DNA of 64,000 nucleotides, taken from an uncultured Pelagibacteraceae bacterium. Its GTDB lineage: Bacteria > Pseudomonadota > Alphaproteobacteria > Pelagibacterales > Pelagibacteraceae. Every line of letters starts with the position of its first letter. Positions within the stretch are counted from its first letter, which is position 1. The DNA lies in assembly GCA_902542855.1 (NCBI GenBank), contig CACBWE010000003.1, positions 1 to 64,000 on the forward strand, written 5' to 3'. This document shows, in pieces, positions 1 through 10,015 of the stretch. Position numbers and translations under genes: made by a program. The notes beneath the pieces were generated by a model. That model was not told the origin of the DNA and did no database searches. It worked only from the letters and a program-made list of their open reading frames with translations.

Positions 1-11
1 ATACCACTAAA

Positions 12-494
12 TCAAATTTGTTTAATAGATCTAATGTCTCTATCAGGAAGTAGAGAAATCAAGGTTTTAACATCAATTTGTTTATCAGGATGGATCCAAT
101 TTTTTTGAATTTCAAATAAAGGAAATAATACAAAATTTCGTTTATGCATCATTTTATGAGGTAAACTTACTTTAGCTTTTTTTTTCGATACCAATTTATT
201 AAAATCGATTATGTCTAAATCGCATATGCGGGGAGCGTTTTTTTTTGCTTTTTTTCTACCTAATTGAGTTTCTATAGATTTACATATTTTTAAAAGTTCT
301 TGAGGATTATAATAGCATCTTAATTTTAGAATAATATTTAGGAACTTGGGTTTTTTTGGATCTGGCCAGGAAGGAGTTTCATAATAGCTTGATACTGAGA
401 GAAAATCTAAATTATACTCTGCTAATAAAAATTTTGCCTTTTCTATATTTGTTTTTCTAAGACCTAAATTTGACCCCATTCCTAAAAAAACAAT
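12..494 (-). CDS. folK: 2-amino-4-hydroxy-6-hydroxymethyldihydropteridine pyrophosphokinase
   Basis: HPPK transfers pyrophosphate from ATP to hydroxymethyl-dihydropterin in cytosolic folate synthesis. Visible family motifs are GSNLG near the N-terminus, RICDLDIIDF in the middle (the Mg/ATP-binding DLD segment) and PHKMMHKRNFVLFPL near the C-terminus. The start is uncertain. The reading frame is open to a GTG/TTG-type codon at 590, but that would overlap smpB by about 95 bases and add some 32 residues the family lacks. An ATT codon at 494-492, just after the smpB stop, gives the usual length of about seven residues before GSNLG, and I use it here. The next ATG (479) would remove the first beta strand. 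The gene lies downstream of smpB and dapA, probably in one operon. Confidence 0.9.
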   Translation of the reverse strand: MVFLGMGSNLGLRKTNIEKAKFLLAEYNLDFLSVSSYYETPSWPDPKKPKFLNIILKLRCYYNPQELLKICKSIETQLGRKKAKKNAPRICDLDIIDFNKLVSKKKAKVSLPHKMMHKRNFVLFPLFEIQKNWIHPDKQIDVKTLISLLPDRDIRSIKQI

Positions 495-495
495 T

Positions 496-966
496 TTAGC
501 TTGATTTTCTAATATATCTTGCCTTTTCACGGTTCCAATCTCTACTTTTTTTGGTTGCTCTTTTATCATATTGTTTTTTTCCTTTAGCAACAGCTAATTC
601 TATTTTGGCCTTTCCTTTTTTAAAATACATTTTTGTTGGAACTAATGTAAAACCATCTCTTTGCATTTTACCTATTAATTTATTTATTTGCTTTTTATTT
701 AGAAGTAACTTTCTATCATCATTTGGATTATGATTAGAATAACTGGCATGCTTATATGGAGATATGTGTGAATTAATTAAAATAATTTCACCCCCCTTTT
801 CAACAGCGTAAGACTCGGCAATATTCACCTTTCCATCTCTTACTGATTTAATCTCAGATCCTTTTAAAACAATTCCAGCTTCAAAAAGATCTTCAAAAAA
901 ATAGTTAAAACTAGCTTTTCTGTTTAAACAAATGATTTTTAAACCAGGATTGGTTTTTTTGTTCAT
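496..966 (-). CDS. smpB: SsrA-binding protein SmpB
   Basis: SmpB binds tmRNA and brings it to stalled ribosomes for trans-translation. The protein is 156 aa, the normal length. It has the family opening with NRKASFNYF, the core motif [26 protein letters not shown], and a basic C-terminal tail ending in [12 protein letters not shown], which in this family reaches the ribosomal decoding centre. Its ATG overlaps the dapA stop codon by one base (TAATG pattern), so the two are translationally coupled. Confidence 0.97.
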   Translation of the reverse strand: MNKKTNPGLKIICLNRKASFNYFFEDLFEAGIVLKGSEIKSVRDGKVNIAESYAVEKGGEIILINSHISPYKHASYSNHNPNDDRKLLLNKKQINKLIGKMQRDGFTLVPTKMYFKKGKAKIELAVAKGKKQYDKRATKKSRDWNREKARYIRKSS

Positions 967-1847
967 TAAACTAATTTAGCAGACTGTAGCGCTTTTTTTA
1001 CAATTTCTTTTGTTGTCTCTGTTACTTTGACAAGTGGCAATCTTACATTGTCATCACAAAGTCCTAAAAGTTTAGCAGCAAATTTTACAGGACTAGGATT
1101 GCTTTCTACAAACATTGAGTGATGAACTGGTTGTAGTATTTTATCTAGTCTCTCTGCTTCTTTTATCTCATTATCAGTATCTGACTTTGAAAATCTTTGA
1201 AAATCAGAGCAAAGTTTAGGTGCAATATTTGCTGTTACACTAATAGTGCCTACACCACCACGCTTATTAAATTCAAAAGCATTATCATCATTACCTGTTA
1301 ATTGAATAAAATCCTTTCCCATTTTTTTAAGTGTTTGATTTACTCTATCTAAATCACCTGTTGCGTCTTTAACACCAACTATATTTTTTAATTCATACAG
1401 CCTAGCCATTGTATCCACAGACATGTCAATTACAGATCTACCAGGAATATTATAAATTATAATTGGAATCCCACACTTATCATTAATTGCTTTATAATGT
1501 TGATACAAGCCTTCTTGCGTTGGCTTATTGTAATAAGGAGTAACTATCAAAGCTCCATTAGCTCCTGCTTTTTCTGCATGAGAAGTTAAGGAGATCGCTT
1601 CGTCTGTTGAGTTAGAACCTGTTCCAGCAATTACTGGAATTTTTCCATTACTTTCTTTAATGCATAAATCTATTATTCTTTGATGTTCATCATGACTTAG
1701 AGTGGGAGATTCACCTGTTGTACCAGCTGGAACAAGTCCATTGGTACCATTATCAATATGGAAATGGATTAATTTTATATATGCATCCTCATCTAGACCA
1801 TTATTTTTAAATGGTGTAATTAAAGCAACATTTGATCCTTTAAACAT
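966..1847 (-). CDS. dapA: 4-hydroxy-tetrahydrodipicolinate synthase
   Basis: DapA condenses pyruvate with aspartate semialdehyde in the first committed step of lysine and diaminopimelate synthesis. The 293-aa TIM barrel shows GTTGESPTL (residues 42-50), the [14 protein letters not shown] segment, Tyr132 in IIIYNIPGR, and the Schiff-base lysine Lys160 in GVKDATGD. It is the first gene of a dapA-smpB-folK operon. A 43-base divergent promoter region separates it from slt, which pairs lysine/murein precursor synthesis with a murein hydrolase. Confidence 0.98.
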   Translation of the reverse strand: MFKGSNVALITPFKNNGLDEDAYIKLIHFHIDNGTNGLVPAGTTGESPTLSHDEHQRIIDLCIKESNGKIPVIAGTGSNSTDEAISLTSHAEKAGANGALIVTPYYNKPTQEGLYQHYKAINDKCGIPIIIYNIPGRSVIDMSVDTMARLYELKNIVGVKDATGDLDRVNQTLKKMGKDFIQLTGNDDNAFEFNKRGGVGTISVTANIAPKLCSDFQRFSKSDTDNEIKEAERLDKILQPVHHSMFVESNPSPVKFAAKLLGLCDDNVRLPLVKVTETTKEIVKKALQSAKLV

Positions 1848-1890
1848 AAATACTTATAACATAGTTTAAGGATTCATATACTAAAAGATT

Positions 1891-4116
1891 ATGTTCAGAA
1901 AAATATTAATTGTAGGTTTCACTATATCAATATTATTGTTTTCAAATAATCTCTTCGCAGAAATTAATTCAGTTGTACCCTTAAAAAAACCTGTTTTAAG
2001 TAAAGAAGAAATTCAAAAGAAAATATCTATAAATATCCTTAAACCTTTAAAGAAACCCTCGAAAACTAAAGAAGTTAAAATCGAAGATGTGATTGTTAAA
2101 AAAGAGTTGGTTTTAAAAGAAAAAAAATTAAGTTTTAAAATACCTAAGAAAAAGCCAACTGTAGCCGGCATTAGCTCAGCAATGAATATAAAGATTTCAA
2201 AATATTATAGTAAAAGAGACTTCGGGTTAGCTAAAAAAGCTATTTCAGAAATGCAGAAAAGTAAATGGTCATCTGCACTTAAAATAGCAAAAAAAGCAAA
2301 AGACAACTCAATTTATAATTTTATACAATGGAGACATCTTTTAACCTCTGGTAATCAAGCTTCCTTCTACGAATATCAAGTTTTTTTAAATAAAAATTCG
2401 GATTATCCTAGGATAGACAGAATTAGATATCTTGCTGAACACAAACTAACAACAGAAAGTGTTTCACCTAAAAAAATAATAAATTGGTTTAGAGAAAAAG
2501 ATCCATTAAGTGGTTATGGAAAAATGATACTAGGAGAAAGTTATATTTTAGTTGGAGACAAAAACAAGGGTACCAAACTAATTAAAGAGGGCTGGATAAC
2601 AGCAGATTTATCAAAAAATGAATTAAAATATTTTAGAAAAAAATTTAAAAAATATTTAAATGCAAATGACTATATTAAACGAGCTGATTATTTAGCTTGG
2701 AACGGAGATCGTTGGGATTTACAGAGATTAATAAGGTATCTGCCAAAAGATTACGAACTTTTATACAATGCAAGACATCTTTTAATGAGTAAAGGATATG
2801 GGGTTGACCAAGCCATAGCAAATGTTCCTCAAAAATTTAAGAATGATGCTGGGTTAAACTATGATCGATTGAAATGGAGAAGAAAAAAAGGACGTGTAGA
2901 TTCTTCAGCAGAAATCTTATTGAAAATAAGAAATGATAAAGAGTATTTAGTTAGACCTGATAAATGGTGGAAAGAAAGAGAAATTATTTCTAGAGCATTG
3001 CTTTATAAAAAGAAATATGAAATTTCATATAAAATTTCAAGTAACCATGGAATGACCAAGGGAGCTGAATATGCAGCTGCAGAATGGATGAGTGGTTGGA
3101 TAGCATTAAGTTTTTTAAATGATCCAATGACTGCTAAAGATCATTTTAAAAATTTTTATAAAAATGTAAGTTATCCAATAAGCTTATCTAGAGGTGCTTA
3201 TTGGCTTGGAAGAGCAAATGAAAAAATAGGCGAAATAGAAAAATCAAATAATTGGTACAAAGAAGCCGCAAAATATCTAACCACATACTATGGTCAATTA
3301 GCCTTTTTAAAATTAAATCCAAATGGAAAATTTGAGTTAGAAAAAGATATTGAAATTGATCCAAAATATAGAATTCAATTTTTTAATAAAGAGCTTGTAA
3401 AAATTTCTTATCTTTTAGACGAATTAAAGAAAGATAAATATACAAAACATATTTTAAGACATTTAGCTAACGACAATATAGCTAAAGGCAGTGAAGTTTT
3501 GGCTGCAGAATTAGCTACAATTATAAACAGATATGATTTTGCTATTCAGGTTTCAAAAATTGCATCCTATCAAAAAAGATTTCATAATAAATACAACTAC
3601 CCAATAATTAGCACTCCTAAATATATTAATAAAAGAAAAATTCCAGAAAGTGCTTTGATCTTATCAATAATTAGACAAGAAAGTGAATTTGATTTGGAAG
3701 CTAATAGTCATGCTGGTGCAAAAGGATTAATGCAATTGATGCCATACACTGCAAAATTAGTTTCGAAACAAGCTAAACTTCCTTATTCAAAATCAAGATT
3801 AACCACTGATCCAGAATATAATATTAATTTAGGTTCACATTATATTGCAGGTTTAATTTTACAATATGATGGTGCTTACCCATTTGCAGTAGCTGCTTAC
3901 AATGCTGGACCTAATAGAGTTAAATATTGGAAAAAAATAAATAAAGATCCACAAAAAAAACAAGTTGATTATGTTGATTGGGTTGAATTAATAAAATTTA
4001 GAGAAACAAGAAATTACGTTCAACGTGTAATGGAAAATTATAATGTCTATAGATATATCCTGGAACAACGTCCTGTGACAATGAAAAACTTTTTTATAGA
4101 TCAGCCTCTATTTTAA
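1891..4116 (+). CDS. slt: soluble-type lytic murein transglycosylase
   Basis: This exported enzyme cleaves the MurNAc-GlcNAc bond of peptidoglycan with formation of 1,6-anhydro-MurNAc. It is 741 aa. An N-terminal signal sequence (about residues 1-23) is followed by a Pro/Lys-rich stretch with repeated PLKKP-type motifs (about 29-92), then an alpha-superhelical region typical of Slt70 (about 100-540), and a C-terminal SLT domain. The catalytic glutamate is Glu597 in the IIRQESEFD motif, followed by the GAKGLMQLMP and AVAAYNAGPNRV motifs. The Pro/Lys-rich linker is longer than in the enterobacterial protein and may extend the enzyme through the periplasm; that is inference. The stop codon directly touches the 3' end of the tRNA-Ser gene on the other strand. 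Confidence 0.93.
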   Translation: MFRKILIVGFTISILLFSNNLFAEINSVVPLKKPVLSKEEIQKKISINILKPLKKPSKTKEVKIEDVIVKKELVLKEKKLSFKIPKKKPTVAGISSAMNIKISKYYSKRDFGLAKKAISEMQKSKWSSALKIAKKAKDNSIYNFIQWRHLLTSGNQASFYEYQVFLNKNSDYPRIDRIRYLAEHKLTTESVSPKKIINWFREKDPLSGYGKMILGESYILVGDKNKGTKLIKEGWITADLSKNELKYFRKKFKKYLNANDYIKRADYLAWNGDRWDLQRLIRYLPKDYELLYNARHLLMSKGYGVDQAIANVPQKFKNDAGLNYDRLKWRRKKGRVDSSAEILLKIRNDKEYLVRPDKWWKEREIISRALLYKKKYEISYKISSNHGMTKGAEYAAAEWMSGWIALSFLNDPMTAKDHFKNFYKNVSYPISLSRGAYWLGRANEKIGEIEKSNNWYKEAAKYLTTYYGQLAFLKLNPNGKFELEKDIEIDPKYRIQFFNKELVKISYLLDELKKDKYTKHILRHLANDNIAKGSEVLAAELATIINRYDFAIQVSKIASYQKRFHNKYNYPIISTPKYINKRKIPESALILSIIRQESEFDLEANSHAGAKGLMQLMPYTAKLVSKQAKLPYSKSRLTTDPEYNINLGSHYIAGLILQYDGAYPFAVAAYNAGPNRVKYWKKINKDPQKKQVDYVDWVELIKFRETRNYVQRVMENYNVYRYILEQRPVTMKNFFIDQPLF

Positions 4117-4208
4117 TGGCGGAAGAGGAGGGATTCGAACCCTCGGTACAAGTTTCCTCGCACGGTCATTTAGCAAACGACTGGTTTCAGCCTCTCACCC
4201 ACTCTTCC
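4117..4208 (-). tRNA. tRNA-Ser (anticodon GCU)
   Basis: A complete class II tRNA reads on the minus strand. It has a 7-bp acceptor stem (GGAAGAG with CTCTTCC), an anticodon stem-loop with GCT in the loop TTGCTAA, a long variable arm, a T arm GAGGG-TTCGAAT-CCCTC, discriminator G, and an encoded CCA at 4119-4117. It decodes AGC and AGU. The CCA-encoding end sits directly against the slt stop codon with no spacer. Confidence 0.96.
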
Positions 4209-4275
4209 GTATGACATTGTGTATTAAGCGATTGTATTGAAAATTCAATATATATAAAGTAATTATTCAATTATT

Positions 4276-5529
4276 ATGAGAAATAAGTACTCAGTATTTT
4301 CGCTAATCAAGAATGCTCTTTCGTATCATGAAAACTGGCAAAGGGCGTGGAAAGATCCTGCTCCTAAAAAAAAATACGACGCTGTTATTGTTGGTGGTGG
4401 TGGCCATGGATTAGCAACGGCTTACTATTTAGCAAAAAAACACAATATGAATAATATTGCTGTAGTCGAGAAAGGTTGGATTGGTGGAGGAAATACTGGA
4501 CGGAATACTACAATTATTAGATCAAATTATCTATGGGACGCCAGTGCAGGATTATATGACCATGCATTAAAAATTTGGGAAGGTTTATCTCAAGAACTAA
4601 ATTACAATGTAATGTTTAGTCAAAGAGGTGTAATGAACCTTGCACATAATTTACAAGATATTAGGGATTTAAAAAGACGAACACACGCTAATAGACTAAA
4701 TGGAATTGATGCAGTCTACTTGAGCACTGAAGAAGTTAAAAAGTTTTGTCCAATCATAAATACATCACCAGATATTAGATACCCTGTTTTAGGAGGAACT
4801 TTGCAACGTAGAGCTGGTACGGCAAGACACGATGCAGTTGCTTGGGGATATGCTAGAGGAGCAGATGCAATGGGTGTTGATATTATTCAAAATTGTGAAG
4901 TTAAAGGAATTAAAAGAAATGGAAATTGCGTTGAGGGAATAGAAACAACTAAAGGATTTATTAAAACTAATAAAGTTGGTGTTGTTGCAGCTGGTCATTC
5001 TAGTGTAATAGCTAATATGGCTGGTTTAAGACTTCCACTTGAAAGTAAACCTTTACAGGCTTTAGTTTCTGAGCCTGTAAAACCAGTTATTGATACAGTT
5101 GTAATGTCTAACGCAGTGCATGCTTATGTCAGTCAATCTGACAAAGGAGAATTGGTCATTGGTGCTGGAACGGATGATTACGTTTCTTACACTCAAAAAG
5201 GAAGTCACCAAATAGTTGAAGGAACATTAAATGCTATTTTAGAATTATATCCAATTTTCAGTAGAATGAGAATGTTAAGACAATGGGGAGGAATAGTAGA
5301 TATTTGTCCTGACGCTAGTCCAATTTTAAGTAAAACTTCAATTAAAGGATTATACTTTAATTGTGGTTGGGGTACTGGAGGATTTAAAGCAACTCCTGGA
5401 TCTGGAGATTTATTTGCTCATACTATTGCAAACGATGAACCTCACAAACTTAATGCTGCATTTAATTTAAATAGATTTGTAAGCGGAGACCTTGTTGATG
5501 AACATGGTGCTGCAGCGGTTGCTCATTAA
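4276..5529 (+). CDS. soxB: sarcosine oxidase, beta subunit
   Basis: SoxB is the flavoprotein subunit of heterotetrameric sarcosine oxidase, where sarcosine is demethylated. The 417-aa protein has an N-terminal dinucleotide-binding motif ([17 protein letters not shown], about residues 36-52) and ends in the DAO-fold segment [20 protein letters not shown]. It is the first of four overlapping genes (soxB-D-A-G), so the complex is made from one message. Known biochemistry is sarcosine plus tetrahydrofolate to glycine plus methylene-THF, with H2O2 formed. In marine oligotrophs this fits use of glycine betaine breakdown products as glycine and one-carbon sources. Confidence 0.96.
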   Translation: MRNKYSVFSLIKNALSYHENWQRAWKDPAPKKKYDAVIVGGGGHGLATAYYLAKKHNMNNIAVVEKGWIGGGNTGRNTTIIRSNYLWDASAGLYDHALKIWEGLSQELNYNVMFSQRGVMNLAHNLQDIRDLKRRTHANRLNGIDAVYLSTEEVKKFCPIINTSPDIRYPVLGGTLQRRAGTARHDAVAWGYARGADAMGVDIIQNCEVKGIKRNGNCVEGIETTKGFIKTNKVGVVAAGHSSVIANMAGLRLPLESKPLQALVSEPVKPVIDTVVMSNAVHAYVSQSDKGELVIGAGTDDYVSYTQKGSHQIVEGTLNAILELYPIFSRMRMLRQWGGIVDICPDASPILSKTSIKGLYFNCGWGTGGFKATPGSGDLFAHTIANDEPHKLNAAFNLNRFVSGDLVDEHGAAAVAH

Positions 5530-5804
5530 TGTTTTTAATAAATTGTCCATATTGTGGAGAAAGAGATCAGCAAGAATTTAAGGCTGGTGGGGAAGCTCAT
5601 ATCGAAAGACCAAAGCAACCAACTGAATTAAGTGATGATGAATGGGCAGAATATTTATTTATGAGAAAAAATATTAAAGGTGTTCAATTTGAAAGATGGA
5701 ACCATGCACACGGTTGTCGTAAATGGTTTAATATGGTTAGAGATACATCTAACGATGAAATAAAAGCAATTTACAAAATGGGTGAAAAACCACCTTCTCA
5801 ATAA
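5529..5804 (+). CDS. soxD: sarcosine oxidase, delta subunit
   Basis: SoxD is the small zinc-binding subunit of sarcosine oxidase. The 91-aa protein begins with the CPYCGERDQQEF motif and has the later NHAHGCRKWFN motif, which together give the Cys/His ligands of the zinc site. The size is normal for the family. The ATG overlaps the soxB stop codon by one base and soxA begins one base after its own stop, consistent with coupled translation of a stoichiometric complex. Confidence 0.96.
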   Translation: MFLINCPYCGERDQQEFKAGGEAHIERPKQPTELSDDEWAEYLFMRKNIKGVQFERWNHAHGCRKWFNMVRDTSNDEIKAIYKMGEKPPSQ

Positions 5805-5805
5805 A

Positions 5806-8800
5806 ATGACTAAAAACTTAAGAGTAAAATCCAGCGAGTACATTGATGAAACTAATAGAATTTCCTTTAAATTTAATGGCAAAACTTACCATGGATTTAA
5901 AGGCGATACTTTAGCATCAGCATTACTTGCAAACGATGTTCATTTAGTTGGAAGAAGTTTTAAATATCATAGACCAAGAGGAATTATGACGTCTGGTTCT
6001 GAAGAACCGAATGCTATAGTTCAAGTAAACCCTGGTACCAATAGAACGGAACCCAATGTTAGAGCAACTGAAGTAGAGATTTATGAAGGTTTGGAGGCAT
6101 CAAGTCAAAATTGTTGGCCAAGTGTTGAATTTGATATTGGTGGAATAAACAATTTTCTCTCCCCTTTTTTTCCAGCGGGTTTTTATTATAAAACTTTTAT
6201 GTGGCCTGCCAGTTTCTGGGAGAAATATGAATTTTTTATCCGACACTCAGCGGGTTTAGGAAAATCACCAACATCAAGCGACCCTGACATTTATGATCAC
6301 CGTAATGTTCACTGTGATGTATTAGTTGTAGGTGCTGGTATATCGGGAATACTGGCAGCAAAATATGCAGCAAAAAATAATTTTAAAACGTTGATAGTTG
6401 ATGAAAAAAATGAACTTGGTGGCTCAACTATTTTTGAAAATAACGAATTTAACAAAATTGATAATAAAACTCCTTCTGAATGGTTAAAAAAAGAAATAGA
6501 GGAGCTTAAAGGCATTAAAAATCTTGAGATAAAAACTAGAACAAGTGTGGCTGCTTATCATCAATATAATTATCTTCTAGCTAGAGAAAACCTAACTGAT
6601 CATTTAGAGACTAAAGATAAAACAAATAAAATCAGACAAAGACTTCTTAAAATTAGAGCTAAGAAAGTTATTTTAGCTACAGGTGCATTGGAAAGACCTT
6701 TAATATTTAATAATAATGATAGACCAGGAATAATGCTTTCATCTGCTATAAAAAGATATAGTGAATTTTATGGTGTTGCATGTGGTAGTAAAAATATATT
6801 TTTTACTAATAATGATAGTGCCTACGAAAGTGCTTTATCATTATACAACAAAGGTATCCATGTTGAAGCAGTCATTGATATTAGAGATCAATCTGAAAGT
6901 AAAATTGTAAAAAAAGTAGAAGAAGCAGGTATTAAAATTTACTGGTCACATACAATTGTGGACACAGCTGGATACAAAAGATTAAATAGTGTTTCAATCA
7001 TGAAACTATCTAATGATGGCACTTCAGTTACTGGAAGTAAAATTTCTATTTCATGTGATTGCTTAGGAGTTGCTGGTGGTTGGACGCCTGCGGTGCATTT
7101 ATACACACAATCAGGTAGTAAACTTAAGTTTGATGAGGAAAAACAGATTTTCTTACCAAATCAAAATACATCCGAACAAATAAGTGTAGGATCTTGTGGT
7201 GGAGATTTTAAAATTGATGAAATCATTAAAAATTTAAATCAAAAGCTTAAAGATAAACTAAATATTAAAGAAACAAATTTAGATAATATTAAAGTTGAGA
7301 TCGATCAGGAAAATTCAAAAAGAAATATTTGGTTACTTCCTTCTGATATACCTTTAGGTAAAACTAAACCATTTGTAGATTTTCAAAACGATGCAACAGC
7401 TAAAGATATCAAATTAGCATTAAGAGAAGGTTTTAGATCTATCGAACATGTTAAGAGATACACAACTACTGGAATGGGTACTGATCAAGGTAAACTAGGA
7501 AATATGCATGCATTGGGGATAATTGCTGATACAGCCGGTGTTAAAATGGGAGAATTAGGGACGACTACATTTAGACCTCCTTACACACCATTAACATTTG
7601 GAACTATTGTAGGTCGAAATGTAGGAAAGTTTTTTGATATTTTTAGAAAAACCCCAATGAATGATTGGCATGTTGAAAATAAAGCTGAATTTGAAAATGT
7701 CGGTCAATGGAAGAGAGCATGGTACTACCCTATTAACGGAGAAAATATGCATCAGGCAGTTCAAAGAGAAAGTAAAGCTGCAAGGGAAAGTGCTGGTATA
7801 TTAGATGCCTCAACTCTTGGTAAAATTGATATTCAAGGAAGTGATGCTTCTGAATTTTTAAACAGAATTTATACTAATGCTTGGTCAAAACTAGCTATAG
7901 GAAAATGTAGATATGGCCTAATGCTAAATGAAGATGGTATGGTTTATGATGATGGTGTTACCACTAGATTGGGTGAAAATCATTACCTTATGACCACAAC
8001 AACTGGTGGTGCTGCTAATGTTTTAGGTAAACTTGAAGATTATCTTCAAACAGAATGGCCTGAGCTTGATGTTTACTTAACTTCTGTAACAGATCATTAT
8101 GCTACAGCAAGTTTATGTGGACCTAATAGTAAAAAAATTCTTAAAAAAATAATTTCCAATTTAGATTTATCAGATGAAAGTTTTCCTCACATGTCATTCA
8201 AAGAAGCGAAGATCGGCAACATTCAATGCAGAATAATGAGAATTAGTTTTACTGGAGAACACAGCTACGAAATAAATGTTCAAGCAAGCTATGGAAAAGA
8301 TTTATGGGAAAAGTGTATGGAGGCAGGCAAAGAGTTTAACATTACACCTTATGGAACTGAAACAATGCACTTATTAAGAGCAGAAAAAGGTTTCATCATC
8401 GTAGGTCAAGATACAGACGGAACAATGACCCCTATTGATCTTCAAATGGATTGGATTATAAGTAAAAAAAAATATGATTTCATAGGAAAAAGATCTCTTT
8501 ATAGATCTGATACAATGAGAGAAGATAGAAAACAATTAGTTGGATTATTAACTGATGATCCAAATATTGTTTTAGAAGAAGGAGCGCAAATAGTTTCAGA
8601 ATTAAATCAAAATCCAGTTGAAATGCTTGGACATGTAACATCAAGTTATTTCAGTCCTAATCTAAACAAATCAATTGCACTTGCAGTCGTTAGAGGTGGA
8701 AAAGATATGATGGGAAAAAAACTTTTTGTGCCCATGGAAAATAAAAATATTAATGTCACTATTGCAAATCCAGTATTTTATGATGAGAAAAATGAGAGAT

Positions 8801-8811
8801 TAAATGCTTAA
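5806..8811 (+). CDS. soxA: sarcosine oxidase, alpha subunit
   Basis: SoxA is the large subunit that carries NAD and transfers the methylene group to tetrahydrofolate. An N-terminal 2Fe-2S-ferredoxin-like fold (motif HRPRGIMTSGSEEPNA, about residues 55-70) is followed by a pyridine-nucleotide-disulfide domain with VLVVGAGISG near residue 175. A glycine-cleavage T-protein (GcvT) domain fills the C-terminal 390 residues or so. The frame stays open to 5782, but the ATG at 5806, one base after the soxD stop, matches the family length (1001 aa) and is preferred. The C-terminus overlaps soxG by eight bases. Confidence 0.96.
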   Translation: MTKNLRVKSSEYIDETNRISFKFNGKTYHGFKGDTLASALLANDVHLVGRSFKYHRPRGIMTSGSEEPNAIVQVNPGTNRTEPNVRATEVEIYEGLEASSQNCWPSVEFDIGGINNFLSPFFPAGFYYKTFMWPASFWEKYEFFIRHSAGLGKSPTSSDPDIYDHRNVHCDVLVVGAGISGILAAKYAAKNNFKTLIVDEKNELGGSTIFENNEFNKIDNKTPSEWLKKEIEELKGIKNLEIKTRTSVAAYHQYNYLLARENLTDHLETKDKTNKIRQRLLKIRAKKVILATGALERPLIFNNNDRPGIMLSSAIKRYSEFYGVACGSKNIFFTNNDSAYESALSLYNKGIHVEAVIDIRDQSESKIVKKVEEAGIKIYWSHTIVDTAGYKRLNSVSIMKLSNDGTSVTGSKISISCDCLGVAGGWTPAVHLYTQSGSKLKFDEEKQIFLPNQNTSEQISVGSCGGDFKIDEIIKNLNQKLKDKLNIKETNLDNIKVEIDQENSKRNIWLLPSDIPLGKTKPFVDFQNDATAKDIKLALREGFRSIEHVKRYTTTGMGTDQGKLGNMHALGIIADTAGVKMGELGTTTFRPPYTPLTFGTIVGRNVGKFFDIFRKTPMNDWHVENKAEFENVGQWKRAWYYPINGENMHQAVQRESKAARESAGILDASTLGKIDIQGSDASEFLNRIYTNAWSKLAIGKCRYGLMLNEDGMVYDDGVTTRLGENHYLMTTTTGGAANVLGKLEDYLQTEWPELDVYLTSVTDHYATASLCGPNSKKILKKIISNLDLSDESFPHMSFKEAKIGNIQCRIMRISFTGEHSYEINVQASYGKDLWEKCMEAGKEFNITPYGTETMHLLRAEKGFIIVGQDTDGTMTPIDLQMDWIISKKKYDFIGKRSLYRSDTMREDRKQLVGLLTDDPNIVLEEGAQIVSELNQNPVEMLGHVTSSYFSPNLNKSIALAVVRGGKDMMGKKLFVPMENKNINVTIANPVFYDEKNERLNA

Positions 8812-9367
8812 CTATAATTCAACTATTAAAAATAAAATTAATCAAGAAAGTATTTCTGTAAAAGAGATTTTTCCGGTAATGAAAATTAATTTAAGAGGTA
8901 AAAAAAGAGAGTTTTTAACAAATGTTGGTAAAAATCTTAATATAATTTTACCTACAGAAGCAAACACTTCATCAATAAGTGATAAATTAACAGCAATATG
9001 GCTTAGTCCTGATGAATGGATGATAGTCTCAAATGAGCCTTTAAGCAAAGAAACTAACAAATACGAACTATATGAAGTGTTATTTAACAGTATTTCAAAA
9101 TCAAACTTAGGTGCTGTTATTGATGTAACAGACCAATTTGTTCAATTAGAACTCAAAGGTGAAAATATCTATGAAATCTTTTCAGCAGGATCTCCCTTTA
9201 ATTTTAATGAATTTAAAGAAAAGAAAGGATCAACAACTCAGACAGTATTAAATCACATTGATGTAATTTTACACCATAAAGATGAAAATATTGTAAACCT
9301 ATTTGTTAGAAGATCTTTTGCAGAACATCTTTACTCATGGATTGAGGATTGTTGCGCTAAATTATAA
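8804..9367 (+). CDS. soxG: sarcosine oxidase, gamma subunit
   Basis: SoxG is the smallest GcvT-like subunit of heterotetrameric sarcosine oxidase. The 187-aa sequence has the family patterns WLSPDEWMIV and DVTDQFVQLELKG and ends in RRSFAEHLYSWIEDCC. It overlaps the end of soxA by eight bases and closes the operon. Its last six bases overlap the stop of the first secreted paralogue on the other strand, so no dedicated terminator fits between them. Confidence 0.92.
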   Translation: MLNYNSTIKNKINQESISVKEIFPVMKINLRGKKREFLTNVGKNLNIILPTEANTSSISDKLTAIWLSPDEWMIVSNEPLSKETNKYELYEVLFNSISKSNLGAVIDVTDQFVQLELKGENIYEIFSAGSPFNFNEFKEKKGSTTQTVLNHIDVILHHKDENIVNLFVRRSFAEHLYSWIEDCCAKL

Positions 9368-9943
9368 ACTATCCAGCCATTCACTAAATTCTTTTGTTGC
9401 AATTATTACCTCTAAAGTGCTCACCAAATCACCATGAATTTTTTTATCTTTATCACTGACTATCATGCACTCAACACGAGTATGATCGCTTGTGTTTGCA
9501 TCAGATGTTGCAGAAAATTGAGATATGTATTGTGTGCTATTTTTGTAATAATAATGTTTTTGACTACCTTCTAAAAAATAAAATTTAGGAAATAATTCTT
9601 TTAAATCTTCAGCAATTATTTTTTTTATTTTTAAACAATCTTTTTTATTTTCAACGATGTTAATTCCTCTAATAAAATAAATCTTAAAATTACTATCGTT
9701 CCTTTTTATAGCAAGGTTAACATATTCATATTGTTTTAAATCTCCTGAATAGGAAACTTCATAAAATTTACTATCTAAAGGGTAATGTCCTTGATCATTA
9801 TTAATAATTTCATTAATTGTCATATATTTGGTTAAATTATCACCTATACTAAGTCCCTCTAATTCAAAATCTCTAATATCATCAGCTTTAACCCATGATT
9901 GAAAACCAAATATCAAAATTAATAATGATAAGAATATCCTCAC
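9362..9943 (-). CDS. secreted paralogue family, copy 1 (unknown function)
   Basis: I do not recognise this family. The predicted 193-aa product starts at a GTG (9943) followed by RIFLSLLILIFGFQSW, a signal peptide cleaved near KADD. The mature protein begins with DDIRDFELEGLSIGD, the shared signature of all eight tandem copies. It also has the mid-protein motif RNDSNFKIYFIRG. Two cysteines (KKDC and RVEC) are the only ones in the mature part and may form a disulfide. The frame is open upstream to 10066, but the GTG aligns exactly with the ATG of the sister copies and follows the shared promoter-like element. It converges on and overlaps soxG by six bases. Confidence 0.85.
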   Translation of the reverse strand: MRIFLSLLILIFGFQSWVKADDIRDFELEGLSIGDNLTKYMTINEIINNDQGHYPLDSKFYEVSYSGDLKQYEYVNLAIKRNDSNFKIYFIRGINIVENKKDCLKIKKIIAEDLKELFPKFYFLEGSQKHYYYKNSTQYISQFSATSDANTSDHTRVECMIVSDKDKKIHGDLVSTLEVIIATKEFSEWLDSL

Positions 9944-9950
9944 AACTATT

Positions 9951-9979
9951 ACTTTCTCATTGCGTCCTGTGCATGTCAA
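9951..9979 (-). promoter_or_regulatory. promoter-like element of paralogue copy 1
   Basis: On the minus strand TTGACA (9979-9974) is followed by a 17-base spacer and GAAAGT (9956-9951), then only seven bases before the GTG start. The same arrangement precedes four other members of the array. The hexamer at -35 is perfect for sigma-70; the -10 is poor (G at the first position). Confidence 0.5.
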
Positions 9980-10015
9980 TATTTTTAGAATCAGAATCAA
10001 TCTTATGGCTTTGCT

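Noticed and set aside
4209-4275. Glycine riboswitch upstream of the sarcosine oxidase operon
   Set aside because: The gap is only 67 bases, too short for a glycine riboswitch, and shows no aptamer-like conserved segments; it has only a small palindrome (4236-4249).
5655-5882. Antisense open frame across soxD/soxA
   Set aside because: A shadow of the sarcosine oxidase genes with no family resemblance; many similar antisense frames in the window were set aside for the same reason.
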